A stretch of DNA of 64,000 nucleotides, from contig NZ_JAMGBA010000002.1 of assembly GCF_023516455.1 (NCBI RefSeq), positions 62,001-126,000 of the forward strand. Direction: 5' to 3'. The notes below the pieces were generated by a model, which saw nothing but the letters and a program-made list of their open reading frames with translations, was not told the origin of the DNA and searched no databases. The DNA comes from Sphingomonas caseinilytica. Its GTDB lineage: Bacteria; Pseudomonadota; Alphaproteobacteria; Sphingomonadales; Sphingomonadaceae. The translations under genes and the position numbers were made by a program. Below are positions 9,201 to 16,586 of this stretch, in pieces (positions within the stretch are counted from its first letter, which is position 1; every line of letters starts with the position of its first letter).

Positions 9201-12200
9201 ATGCGCCCACGACATTCGACAGGGTCGGAGCATCGTCGTTGAACTCGATGTTCAACGTGCCGTTGACACCACCTGCCGGCGAATTGTCACTGTCGGTGAC
9301 CGTATAGGTCAGCGGGACATTCGGCGCACTGGTCTCATTGCCGCCAGCCGCGTGGATGACGTTGTCGCGAAGCGTCAGCGTATATTCGCCAGTCGTCTGG
9401 TTGACGACGATGTCGAACAACACCGTGCCGTTGCGCGGACCACCTTCGACCGTAGCCGTCAGCGTGCTTCCGGCCCAGGTGTAGCGGACCGTTTCCGTGC
9501 CCACGGTGCCGGTCAAGTTGTTCATCGCCGCGAAGGTCACCGTACCCGGGCCATCGCCACCGAAGTTCAACGTCAGCTGGCCATGGAAGATGGCTTCGTT
9601 GCTGTTTGCCGGAGCAAGTTCGCCGACGTTGGCGTCGATGTCGCCAGTGCTGCTTGCCGGATTGTTGCCAGCAAGACCGTCATCGTCCAGACGGGCGGCA
9701 GACGTACCAGCCGTCGGAACGTTGGCATCAGTGATGTTGAACGCCCAGTTAGCGGTGACGGGGTCGCCGTCGCCATCGGTAACCGTGAAGGTCCCGTTGG
9801 TGACGCCGCTTCCCGACGCATCCGACTGGAATTCGTAGCTGCCGTCGGCCTTGGCTCGGATCTGGCCGTCGTCGACCGGAATCCACTGGCTGAAGCCGCC
9901 GACACCGAAGACCAACTGGATGCCGTTGATGTGGGTGACGCCGCCGCCGTCTGCCCCGGCAACGAAGTCGAACGTGCCGGTTACAGTCTGGAAGCCTTCC
10001 TGCACATTCTGCTGCGCTTCGTTTGAAGCCGAAGGACCGTCATCGTAGAACTGGATCCGGCTGCCGACATCGAGCGAACCCGAGGTGAAGGTGTCGCCAT
10101 CGCCATCCGTGATGGTGACCGTCGCGCCGAGGCTGCCCGCGGCGAGCGTCAGGATGTCGTTCGGGTCCGGATTCGTCGGATGGTCAAGGCTGAGATAGAG
10201 CTCAGCTGTGACGACGCCGGTGTTCGCATTGAGCGAGATGGCGAACGCCGCCTGGCCTGCGAACGGACCTGCCTGAACAACGCCGACCACCACGCCCGAA
10301 GGCAAGAGGACGAGGTTGATTGCCGATCCATCCGTCAGGGTCAGGCCCGACGACGCATTGTTGACAGTCAGGTGGTAGGTGATCGCGCCAACCGCCGCCG
10401 GGCCGTCGGCGCCGAAGAAGGCGTTCGGGACCAGCAGGGTCGTGCTTCCGGACGCGATCGCCTGACCGCCGACCAGATCGGGATCGTCACCCTTCACATA
10501 GGGATCCGTGTTGATGGTCGGATCCGAGACGGGCGGGCTTTCGTCGACGACCGCAGGAGCCTCGGTGCTGACCGCCGGCGTAGCCGAAGGACCATCGTCT
10601 AGGAATGTGATCTGGTCGGAGATGTCGACCGCACCCGAGGTGACGGGGTCGCCGTCGCCGTCGGTCGCCGTCACGGTGACCGCGATGGTGCTGTCGCCAA
10701 GGCCGAGCGGATCGTTCGGATCCGGATTCACTGGGTGGTCGAGCGACAGATATTGCTCAACCGTCACGACACCCGTCGTCGGGTTGATCGCGATCGCGAA
10801 TGCCGCTTGGCCCGCAAAGGTACCGGCCGCAACCACGCCGACGATCACGCCATTGGGGAGCAGCTGCAGGTTGATCGCCGTGCCGTCGGTGAGCGTCACA
10901 CCCGAGCTGACGTTCGTGACGCTCAGCGCATAGGTGATGCTATTGAGCGCGGCAGCGCCGTCGGCTCCGAACACCGCATTGGCGTTGACGATGGCAACAC
11001 CCGAGTTGCCCTGGCCGATGGCCGTACCGGTGGCATCGGAGAGGTCAGGATCGTTGCCCTTGGTCACGCCCGGAGTCGCAATGGCCGGGACACTGGACGG
11101 AAGGGTCTCGTCAACCGTCACGACCGCCTGCGCGTTGACCGTCGGGTTCACCGAAGGACCATCATCGAAGAAGCTGATCTGGTCGGAGATGTCGATCGCA
11201 CCCGAGGTGACGGGGTCGCCGTCGCCGTCGGTCGCCGTCACGGTGACCGCGATGGTGCTGTCGCCAAGGCCGAGCACATCGTTCGGGTCCGGGTTCACCG
11301 GATGGTCGAGCGACAGATATTGTTCGACCGTGACCACACCCGTCGTCGAATTGATCGAGATGGCGAAGGCCGCCTGGCCGGCAAATGTACCGGCGGCAAC
11401 CACGCCGACGATCACGCCGTTGGCGAGCAGCTGCAGGTTGATCGCCGTACCGTCGGTCAGCGTCACGCCCGAGCTGACGTTCGTCACGCTCAGCGCATAG
11501 GTGATGCTGTTGAGCGCGGCCGGACCGTCGGCACCGAACACTGCGTTGGCGTTGACGATGGCGACGCCTGAGTTGCCCTGGCCGATGGCCGTTCCGGTCG
11601 CATCGGAGAGGTCAGGATCGTTGCCCTTGACCACGGCCAGCGTGTTGATCGCCGGAACGCTCGAAGGCAGACTCTCGTCCAACGACACCACTGCCTGCGC
11701 ATTGACCGCCGGATTCACCGAAGGGCCGTCGTCGCGGAAGGTGATGTTGCTGGAGATGTCGACCGCACCGGTGGTGATCGGATCGCCATCACCGTCGGTC
11801 ACCGTCGCCTTCACGCCCAGCGTATTTTCGCCAAGGCCGAGCGCATCGTTCGGATCCGGGTTAATCGGATGATCGAGCGACAGATATTGCTCGAGCGAGA
11901 CAACGCCGGTCGTCGGGTTGATGGCGATGGCGAAGGCCGCCTGGCCAGCAAATGTGCCCGAGGCAACAACGCCGACCACCACGCCGTTGGCGAGCAGCTG
12001 CAGGTTGATCGCCGAGCCGTCGGTCAGCGTGACGCCGGAGCTGGCGTTGATGATGCTCAGCTCATAGCTGATGCCGCCGCCCGCCGCCGGGCCGTCGGCC
12101 CCGAAGAAAGCGTTGACGTCGATGATCGCGCTGCCGCTGTTGCCGGCACCGATCGCGGTTCCGGTGGCATCGGACAGGTCAGGATCGTTGCCCTTGACCA

Positions 12201-15200
12201 CGGCAAGCGTATCAATCGCCGGGACGCTGGACGGCAGGCTTTCGTCGACCGAGATCGTCGCTTCCTGATCCAGGACCGGATCGGCCGAAGGACCATCGTC
12301 GAAGAAGCTGATCTGGTCGGAGATGTCGACCGCACCCGAGGTGACGGGGTCGCCGTCGCCGTCGGTTGCCGTCACGGTGACCGCGATGGTGCTGTCGCCA
12401 AGGCCGAGCACATCGTTCGGGTCCGGGTTCACCGGATGGTCGAGCGACAGATATTGTTCGACCGTGACCACACCCGTCGTCGAATTGATCGAGATGGCGA
12501 AGGCCGCCTGGCCGGCAAATGTACCGGCGGCAACCACGCCGACGATCACGCCGTTGGCGAGCAGCTGCAGGTTGATCGCCGTACCGTCGGTCAGCGTCAC
12601 GCCCGAGCTGACGTTCGTCACGCTCAGCGCATAGGTGATGCTGTTGAGCGCGGCCGGACCGTCGGCACCGAACACTGCGTTGGCGTTGACGATGGCGACG
12701 CCTGAGTTGCCCTGGCCGATGGCCGTTCCGGTCGCATCGGAGAGGTCAGGATCGTTGCCCTTGGTCACGCCTGGGGTGTCAATGCCCGGAACGTTCGACG
12801 GAAGGCTTTCGTCCACGTTGACCACCGCCTGAGCGTTGACCGACGGGTTTACCGAAGGACCATCGTCCAGGAAGTTGAACAGGGCCGAAATGTCGATCGG
12901 ATCGCTGGCATCAGTATCGCCGTCGCCGTCCGTCGCCGTCACCACCACGCTGACCGTGTTCGGGCCAAGCGGCAGGGAGTCGTTCGGGTTCGGGTTCAGC
13001 GGATGATCGAGGCTGAGGTACAGCTCGACCGTCGCAACGCCAGTCACCGGATCGATGGCGATCGCGAACGCGGCCTCGCCGTCATGCGCGCCTTCGGTGA
13101 CCACACCGACGATCACGCCGTCGATCAGTTGGAGCTCGATCGCCGAGCCATCGGTCAGCGTCAGCGGCGTATCCGAGCTGCCGAGCTGCAGCGCATAGCT
13201 GAAGTCGTCGCCGGACGGACCATCGGCGCCGAACGCCGCATTGGCATCGACCACCGCGGCTGCGCCGACGGCGCGACCGATCGGACCGGAGCCCGCGACA
13301 TTTTCATCGTCACCCTCGGTGACGCCGCCGCCAACGACGATCGTCGAGGCGCCCGTCGGGCCGCTTTCGTCGGTCGTGACCGCACCTTCCGCGTTGACTT
13401 CGCCGCCAGCCGTCGGGCCGTCATCTAGGAAGTTGAACAGGCCGGAGATGTCGACCGGATCACTGGTGTCCGTGTCGCCGTCGCCGTCCGTCGCGCTCAC
13501 CACCACGGCGACCGTATTCGGGCCGAGCGGCAGAGAGTCGTTCGGGTTGCTAACGTCCGGATGATCGAGGCTGAGATACAGCTCGACCGTCGCGACGCCC
13601 GTCGCCGGATCGATCGCAATCGCGAACGCGGCTTCGCCGTCGTGCGGCCCTTCGGTGACCACACCGACGATCACGCCGTTGATCAGCTGGAGCTCGATCG
13701 CCGAACCGTCCGTCAGCGTCAGCGGCGTATCGGAGCCGCCGAGCTGCAGCGAATAGGTAAGGCCGCTGCCCGAAGGACCATCGGCGCCGAACAGTGCGGA
13801 GGCATTGACCACGGCCGTAGTTCCGACCGCACGCCCGATCGGGCCCGAGCCGGCAACATTCTCATCGTCACCCTCGGTGACGCCGCCGCCAACGACGATC
13901 GTCGAAGCGCCCGTCGGGCCGCTTTCGTCGACCGTCACCGCGCCTTCGCGGTTCAGTTCGACATTCACGACCGGCGTGTCGTCATCCACGTCGATGTGGA
14001 GCGTGCCGTCCGCCGAATCGCCGTCCTGGTCGGTGACCCGGTAGGTGATGTCGAAGTCGACATTGTTTTCCGCACCGCCCGCCGAATGATCGATCGGGTT
14101 GACCTGCGTGACTTCATAGGCACCGGTGCTGGTATTGATGGTGATGGTCAGGACATGCGTAGTCCCTTGCATCACGTGGACCGAACCGTTCGGACCATCG
14201 ACATAGCTGAAGCCGGCCGGAGCGCCGGTCAGCAGAAGGTCGTAGACCAGCGGCCCGTCACCGCCCGAAGCAGCGAGGAAGCCGGTAACGTTGACCGCGT
14301 CGGCGTCGTCGCCGTCGCCGCCAGGATTGCCGTTGGCAAGCGCGTCGTCGTCGAGCTGGACCGGAGGATTCTCGTCGGTCTCTGGCTTCAAATCACCGAT
14401 GGAAATGGTCAACGTCGATACCGACGTGTCGCCGTCGCCGTCGGTCAGCGTATAATTGAAGACCTCGGTTACGCCGCCGGGCGTACCTTCGTTGCGCGTG
14501 TAGCTATAATCGCCATTCGAGTAGATCCGAAGGACACCATATTGTCCGGCGATGTCGACGAAGCCCCCATTGGGCACCGAAGCGCCAGGCGCGGCATTGC
14601 TGTGATCGATGAAAGTGACGCGGGCATTGTCCGCGCCAACCGTGTCGGCAGCATTTGTGTCGGTGTCGCCAACGTCGCCCGGTGCGGCGTCGGTGATGAC
14701 ATTGCCGGTGGCCGGTCCGAACTCACCAGCCGGGATCAGATCAGTGTCAGGGCGCGCGGTCGGTACATCGTCGATGATGTCGATACGAAGCGTCGCGGAA
14801 GCGATGTCGCCGTCGGAGTCGGTCAGTTGAACCGCGAAATCATCATGCGTGTCGTTGCCCGACGTATTGTCGTTCAACGTATAGCTGTAGCCGATCACGC
14901 CCGGCGCGATGCTGGTGATCGTCAGGCTGCCGAAGCTGCCGGCGATGACCTGCCCGACCGACGCTACCGCAACGCCGTTGATCGTGATGACGTTCGGGGT
15001 GTCTTCCGACGTGTAGACGATATTGCCGGTCGTGGTTTCGCCGGTAGCGCTATTGTTGGAACCGTTGCCGTCGGCGCTTTCGGCCGAACCGGCGGGCTCC
15101 CCACCATTTCGCGTCGGAAGACCGGCTTCTTCAACTTGGTCGACCGCATTGATCGTCGCCGGCTGTCCGTCCGGCTGAACAAAGATTTCCGGCTCATTGT

Positions 15201-15987
15201 CGAGCGGAAGGAAAGTTTCCTGCGGTTCGGGCGGGACATAGTCCCGGACCGTCGGCGGAATGAGGTCGCCCAGCGGAACGCCCGGATCCAGCGGGGGCGG
15301 CGGAACCGCGAAGTTGCCGCCTGACGAAGGCGGAAGTTCGCCGGCCGCCGGCTGCGGTTCCTGACCGATGAGCAGGGCAGCAACGTTGGTCGCGGGGACC
15401 TGTACGCCGTCGAGAACCAGCTGCGGAACGAACACCGCGCCATCGACGATGATGAGCTGGGTTCCGTCCGGCATGTTGATGACGAGGTTGCGGCCAACGA
15501 CCATGACGTCGCTGAGCTCGACGCCCGGCGGAAGCGTTACGACGCCATCCGGTCCCGGAACGATCTGCTGGGCATCGGCCTTGATCACGACCGGCGTTTT
15601 GCCAAGCTCGATGACCAGTGCGGCCGTGTCGGTGTTACCCTGGTTGTCGGCGAGCGTGTAGGTAAAGCGGTCGCGCACATTCTCGGGCGCGTTCTTGTTG
15701 GCAATATAGCTATAGTTGCCTTCCGCATCGACGCTGAGATTGCCGTGCTCGCCAGTGACGCTGAGCTTGCCGCCGGAAAAGCTCGAGTCTTCCCCGCCCT
15801 TGCCAGCGATGGAGGTGATATGCCCGCCCGCAGCGCTGTCCGCGCCCGCGGCCGCATATTGCGTGCCTTCGCCCGTAATCAGGTTGCCGGTTGCTGGCTG
15901 ACGCGAACCCGCCGGAAGCGTGTCGCTGTCGTCATTCGCATTTGGCCCGGAAGCCTGGAACGAACCCGAAGCATCTTCGTACCGCAT
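6277..15987 (-). CDS. Giant type I-secreted repeat adhesin (BapA/LapA-like, DUF5801 and VCBS-type repeats)
   Basis: About 3,236 residues, very acidic and Cys-poor, with no Sec signal. Order: a VCBS-like unit (residues 30-130); a beta-rich segment (about 130-205, containing VMVVGRNLVINMPDG) reminiscent of FecR-like retention modules; a Pro-rich linker beginning at P-A-A-G (213-216); further VCBS-like units; seven ~189-residue DUF5801-type repeats (about 673-1985); more diverged repeats; a large unique C-terminal region; and a Ser/Asp/His-rich tail. TDGDGD-type motifs suggest calcium binding. I see no RTX GGxGxD nonapeptides. The ATG at 15987 has GAGGTGG upstream; a GTG at 16035 is the alternative. 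It is the first gene of the operon with its own exporter, and the facing LapG-like gene suggests regulated release. Confidence 0.9.
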   Translation of the reverse strand: MRYEDASGSFQASGPNANDDSDTLPAGSRQPATGNLITGEGTQYAAAGADSAAGGHITSIAGKGGEDSSFSGGKLSVTGEHGNLSVDAEGNYSYIANKNAPENVRDRFTYTLADNQGNTDTAALVIELGKTPVVIKADAQQIVPGPDGVVTLPPGVELSDVMVVGRNLVINMPDGTQLIIVDGAVFVPQLVLDGVQVPATNVAALLIGQEPQPAAGELPPSSGGNFAVPPPPLDPGVPLGDLIPPTVRDYVPPEPQETFLPLDNEPEIFVQPDGQPATINAVDQVEEAGLPTRNGGEPAGSAESADGNGSNNSATGETTTGNIVYTSEDTPNVITINGVAVASVGQVIAGSFGSLTITSIAPGVIGYSYTLNDNTSGNDTHDDFAVQLTDSDGDIASATLRIDIIDDVPTARPDTDLIPAGEFGPATGNVITDAAPGDVGDTDTNAADTVGADNARVTFIDHSNAAPGASVPNGGFVDIAGQYGVLRIYSNGDYSYTRNEGTPGGVTEVFNYTLTDGDGDTSVSTLTISIGDLKPETDENPPVQLDDDALANGNPGGDGDDADAVNVTGFLAASGGDGPLVYDLLLTGAPAGFSYVDGPNGSVHVMQGTTHVLTITINTSTGAYEVTQVNPIDHSAGGAENNVDFDITYRVTDQDGDSADGTLHIDVDDDTPVVNVELNREGAVTVDESGPTGASTIVVGGGVTEGDDENVAGSGPIGRAVGTTAVVNASALFGADGPSGSGLTYSLQLGGSDTPLTLTDGSAIELQLINGVIVGVVTEGPHDGEAAFAIAIDPATGVATVELYLSLDHPDVSNPNDSLPLGPNTVAVVVSATDGDGDTDTSDPVDISGLFNFLDDGPTAGGEVNAEGAVTTDESGPTGASTIVVGGGVTEGDDENVAGSGPIGRAVGAAAVVDANAAFGADGPSGDDFSYALQLGSSDTPLTLTDGSAIELQLIDGVIVGVVTEGAHDGEAAFAIAIDPVTGVATVELYLSLDHPLNPNPNDSLPLGPNTVSVVVTATDGDGDTDASDPIDISALFNFLDDGPSVNPSVNAQAVVNVDESLPSNVPGIDTPGVTKGNDPDLSDATGTAIGQGNSGVAIVNANAVFGADGPAALNSITYALSVTNVSSGVTLTDGTAINLQLLANGVIVGVVAAGTFAGQAAFAISINSTTGVVTVEQYLSLDHPVNPDPNDVLGLGDSTIAVTVTATDGDGDPVTSGAVDISDQISFFDDGPSADPVLDQEATISVDESLPSSVPAIDTLAVVKGNDPDLSDATGTAIGAGNSGSAIIDVNAFFGADGPAAGGGISYELSIINASSGVTLTDGSAINLQLLANGVVVGVVASGTFAGQAAFAIAINPTTGVVSLEQYLSLDHPINPDPNDALGLGENTLGVKATVTDGDGDPITTGAVDISSNITFRDDGPSVNPAVNAQAVVSLDESLPSSVPAINTLAVVKGNDPDLSDATGTAIGQGNSGVAIVNANAVFGADGPAALNSITYALSVTNVSSGVTLTDGTAINLQLLANGVIVGVVAAGTFAGQAAFAISINSTTGVVTVEQYLSLDHPVNPDPNDVLGLGDSTIAVTVTATDGDGDPVTSGAIDISDQISFFDDGPSVNPTVNAQAVVTVDETLPSSVPAIATPGVTKGNDPDLSDATGTAIGQGNSGVAIVNANAVFGADGAAALNSITYALSVTNVSSGVTLTDGTAINLQLLPNGVIVGVVAAGTFAGQAAFAIAINPTTGVVTVEQYLSLDHPVNPDPNDPLGLGDSTIAVTVTATDGDGDPVTSGAVDISDQITFLDDGPSATPAVSTEAPAVVDESPPVSDPTINTDPYVKGDDPDLVGGQAIASGSTTLLVPNAFFGADGPAAVGAITYHLTVNNASSGLTLTDGSAINLVLLPSGVVVGVVQAGPFAGQAAFAISLNANTGVVTAELYLSLDHPTNPDPNDILTLAAGSLGATVTITDGDGDTFTSGSLDVGSRIQFYDDGPSASNEAQQNVQEGFQTVTGTFDFVAGADGGGVTHINGIQLVFGVGGFSQWIPVDDGQIRAKADGSYEFQSDASGSGVTNGTFTVTDGDGDPVTANWAFNITDANVPTAGTSAARLDDDGLAGNNPASSTGDIDANVGELAPANSNEAIFHGQLTLNFGGDGPGTVTFAAMNNLTGTVGTETVRYTWAGSTLTATVEGGPRNGTVLFDIVVNQTTGEYTLTLRDNVIHAAGGNETSAPNVPLTYTVTDSDNSPAGGVNGTLNIEFNDDAPTLSNVVGASGVTLDETSAGTPAGFPISNTSAAAMITATQAFGADGAAAVNSVVYGLAITGGPGTGLFTTAGNFAITLVQVDANTIEGRYNGSNVAFTIDIGTDGRVTLTQNVALNHTQDGGPALHNDALDLTGLVNATITITDGDGDTAPGSAPIGDDLVFLDDGPDAQADVNATLDQLVLDETRPLGTETNGDSAPAGLGQITADFSNNFVGPADYGADGAGAVTYSLSLSGSNVGSGLYALDQADITAGDGDGIGRGAEIVLNISGDGLTITGTVGATPYFTISINPTTGVVTFTQLLNVWHANTGSDDDTSTLTTAAAANVQVVQRVTDADGDFDTATVSVGQGVFHIEDDGPEFTAPPAGVEVENGDTTVQIENLNLEIGSDGYGLLFFNSAHDGDPAQDADGHNLTFGGEQLFYQVNGNVLTAETADGDVGFTITLNQNGTYSFQLHGVISNGTETSFTDLTSAAAGNVAFRLVGSDVGNNNAENTDLILSGNGTVNTNSTSMGVNNQSMESGERIRIDFVENLETVVGPGDPPNGPQGFHHSGHVTTTHFEQLIAQTNGNPDTVVDMRVTAILADEDNVYENTPSVAPEVGESIADITSVTINFAIGVSHTFDPNVPASLSFLHTNADGSGTTTTSVTFNADGSVSIFNLQEGDQYEIDTSDPFSAVVNQSLEPAGGGSYDLGILSIGSVSSGDPILQDFDIVAQDRDGDQEAATISTAINPPVDTLAATFSSFASQEQQVQKIAANSNTLTLATAVAAAGFVEPVAAHDNGKHNGNGHNVEAASHAAPETVMSYSVDDSGDAAVSMLAPEVSSKASAPADTSSSSSDHSSSSNSLDDSAAKAAPESNDAPAADDGGSHSAADAANPVAPTVAMVSAEALEAAANDGGNAQKGGSVEQIVAEALQDSGSDVDAALANLPGGNGGLQALAHMASLEDAGVSAWHTGGHAAGGAALDMMMKMDVSANHHDAVQPVHNG
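11234..11629 (-). repeat. 396-bp perfect direct repeat, copy A (adhesin repeat unit 5)
   Basis: This segment matches 12368-12763 base for base over 396 bp, an offset of 1,134 bp or exactly two repeat units. Single mismatches bound it on both sides (11233 and 11630). The intervening unit is clearly more diverged. Confidence 0.9.
12368..12763 (-). repeat. 396-bp perfect direct repeat, copy B (adhesin repeat unit 3)
   Basis: Second copy of the identical segment at 11234-11629. Identity at synonymous positions indicates recent duplication or gene conversion within the reading frame. Confidence 0.9.
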
Positions 15988-16586
15988 AACCACCTCTGCC
16001 CGTTTGCGCCGGTGACAGCCGGACGCGTTAATCACTCATGGCAGGGGCGCGCTGTTAACCTCTTTCGGTTAATGCAACCGCGTTTAGTCGAGACCGCCCC
16101 CGCGCTCGCAATACAAAAGAAACACCTCAAAACGACAATTTTCAAGCTGGGCGCCTTATCCTGTAGATCAATCCAGGACGCATTTCCCATTTCATTAATG
16201 TAATTGTTGGTTAACATTTGAACTTCTTGCAAGTAATTACGCAACTAAACTTGCAATGATGAATGTTATTATGTTGGTCATCGGTTGGATTTGTATGAAA
16301 TAACCTAGAGCAGCGCCGCGAATAGATTCGCCGAATAGCTAGAAAGTTAATTCGTGTTAAATTTCTAATTTTGGTTAGTGAAAGGTTAACAGCCCGCTTG
16401 GATTGGAACGATCGCGATTCAACCGGGATTCCGCGAGGCCATGGGTTTGTGGAAAAAATTGTGGGCCGATCGTCCCGCTTTGGGAAAAATCGCGATTCCG
16501 GCACGCCCGACTCGAAAGAAACCGACCAGGCGGTATGACGACTCGGGCTTATTCGCCGGGGTGTAACTGGGACGCTACGGGGCTAG
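15988..16586. promoter_or_regulatory. AT-rich control region upstream of the adhesin operon
   Basis: About 600 bp without a convincing gene, clearly richer in A+T than its surroundings. It should hold the minus-strand adhesin promoter and possibly the plus-strand promoter of the monooxygenase gene. Visible elements are TTAACC-N6-GGTTAA (16055-16072); CTTGCAA twice at 24-nt spacing (16226-16232 and 16250-16256), also readable as a TTGCAAG/CTTGCAA inverted repeat (16227-16256); the palindrome GCGAAT-AG-ATTCGC (16318-16331); and several TTAA tetramers. I cannot assign a -35/-10 pair with confidence. Confidence 0.5.

Larger units (their letters stand above)
10035..13970 (-). repeat. Seven tandem ~567-bp repeats encoding DUF5801-type domains
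   Basis: Seven units of about 189 codons each run from residue ~673 to ~1985 of the adhesin. Each holds a VDES or TDES start, FGADG, LTDG(S/T)AI, a YLSLDHP motif, TDGDGD and an end near DDGPS. Units 1-2 form one subfamily (ASTIVVGGGVTEGDDE) and units 3-6 a second (KGNDPDLSDATGTAIG); unit 7 is a diverged member. Units 3, 5 and 6 are almost identical over most of their length. Confidence 0.9.

Noticed and set aside
7378-10026. 882-residue open frame opposite the adhesin gene
   Set aside because: It is rich in Arg, Val and Asp and lacks any fold pattern; it mirrors the repetitive GC-rich adhesin codons on the other strand.
10035-13970. Possible CRISPR-like array in the repeated region
   Set aside because: Repeats are ~567 bp, in frame and coding, without spacers.
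13561-15324. 587-residue open frame opposite the adhesin repeats
   Set aside because: Contains repeated units that are exact antisense shadows of the adhesin repeats, with no ribosome site or recognisable family.
15844-15855. AAAG motif at adhesin residues 45-48 as the main LapG site
   Set aside because: It sits in a loop of a VCBS-like repeat with too short a sequence before it to form a retention module; kept only as a secondary candidate.
16032-16244. 70-codon frame upstream of the adhesin on the minus strand
   Set aside because: No good ribosome site, no recognisable sequence, and it occupies the likely promoter region.
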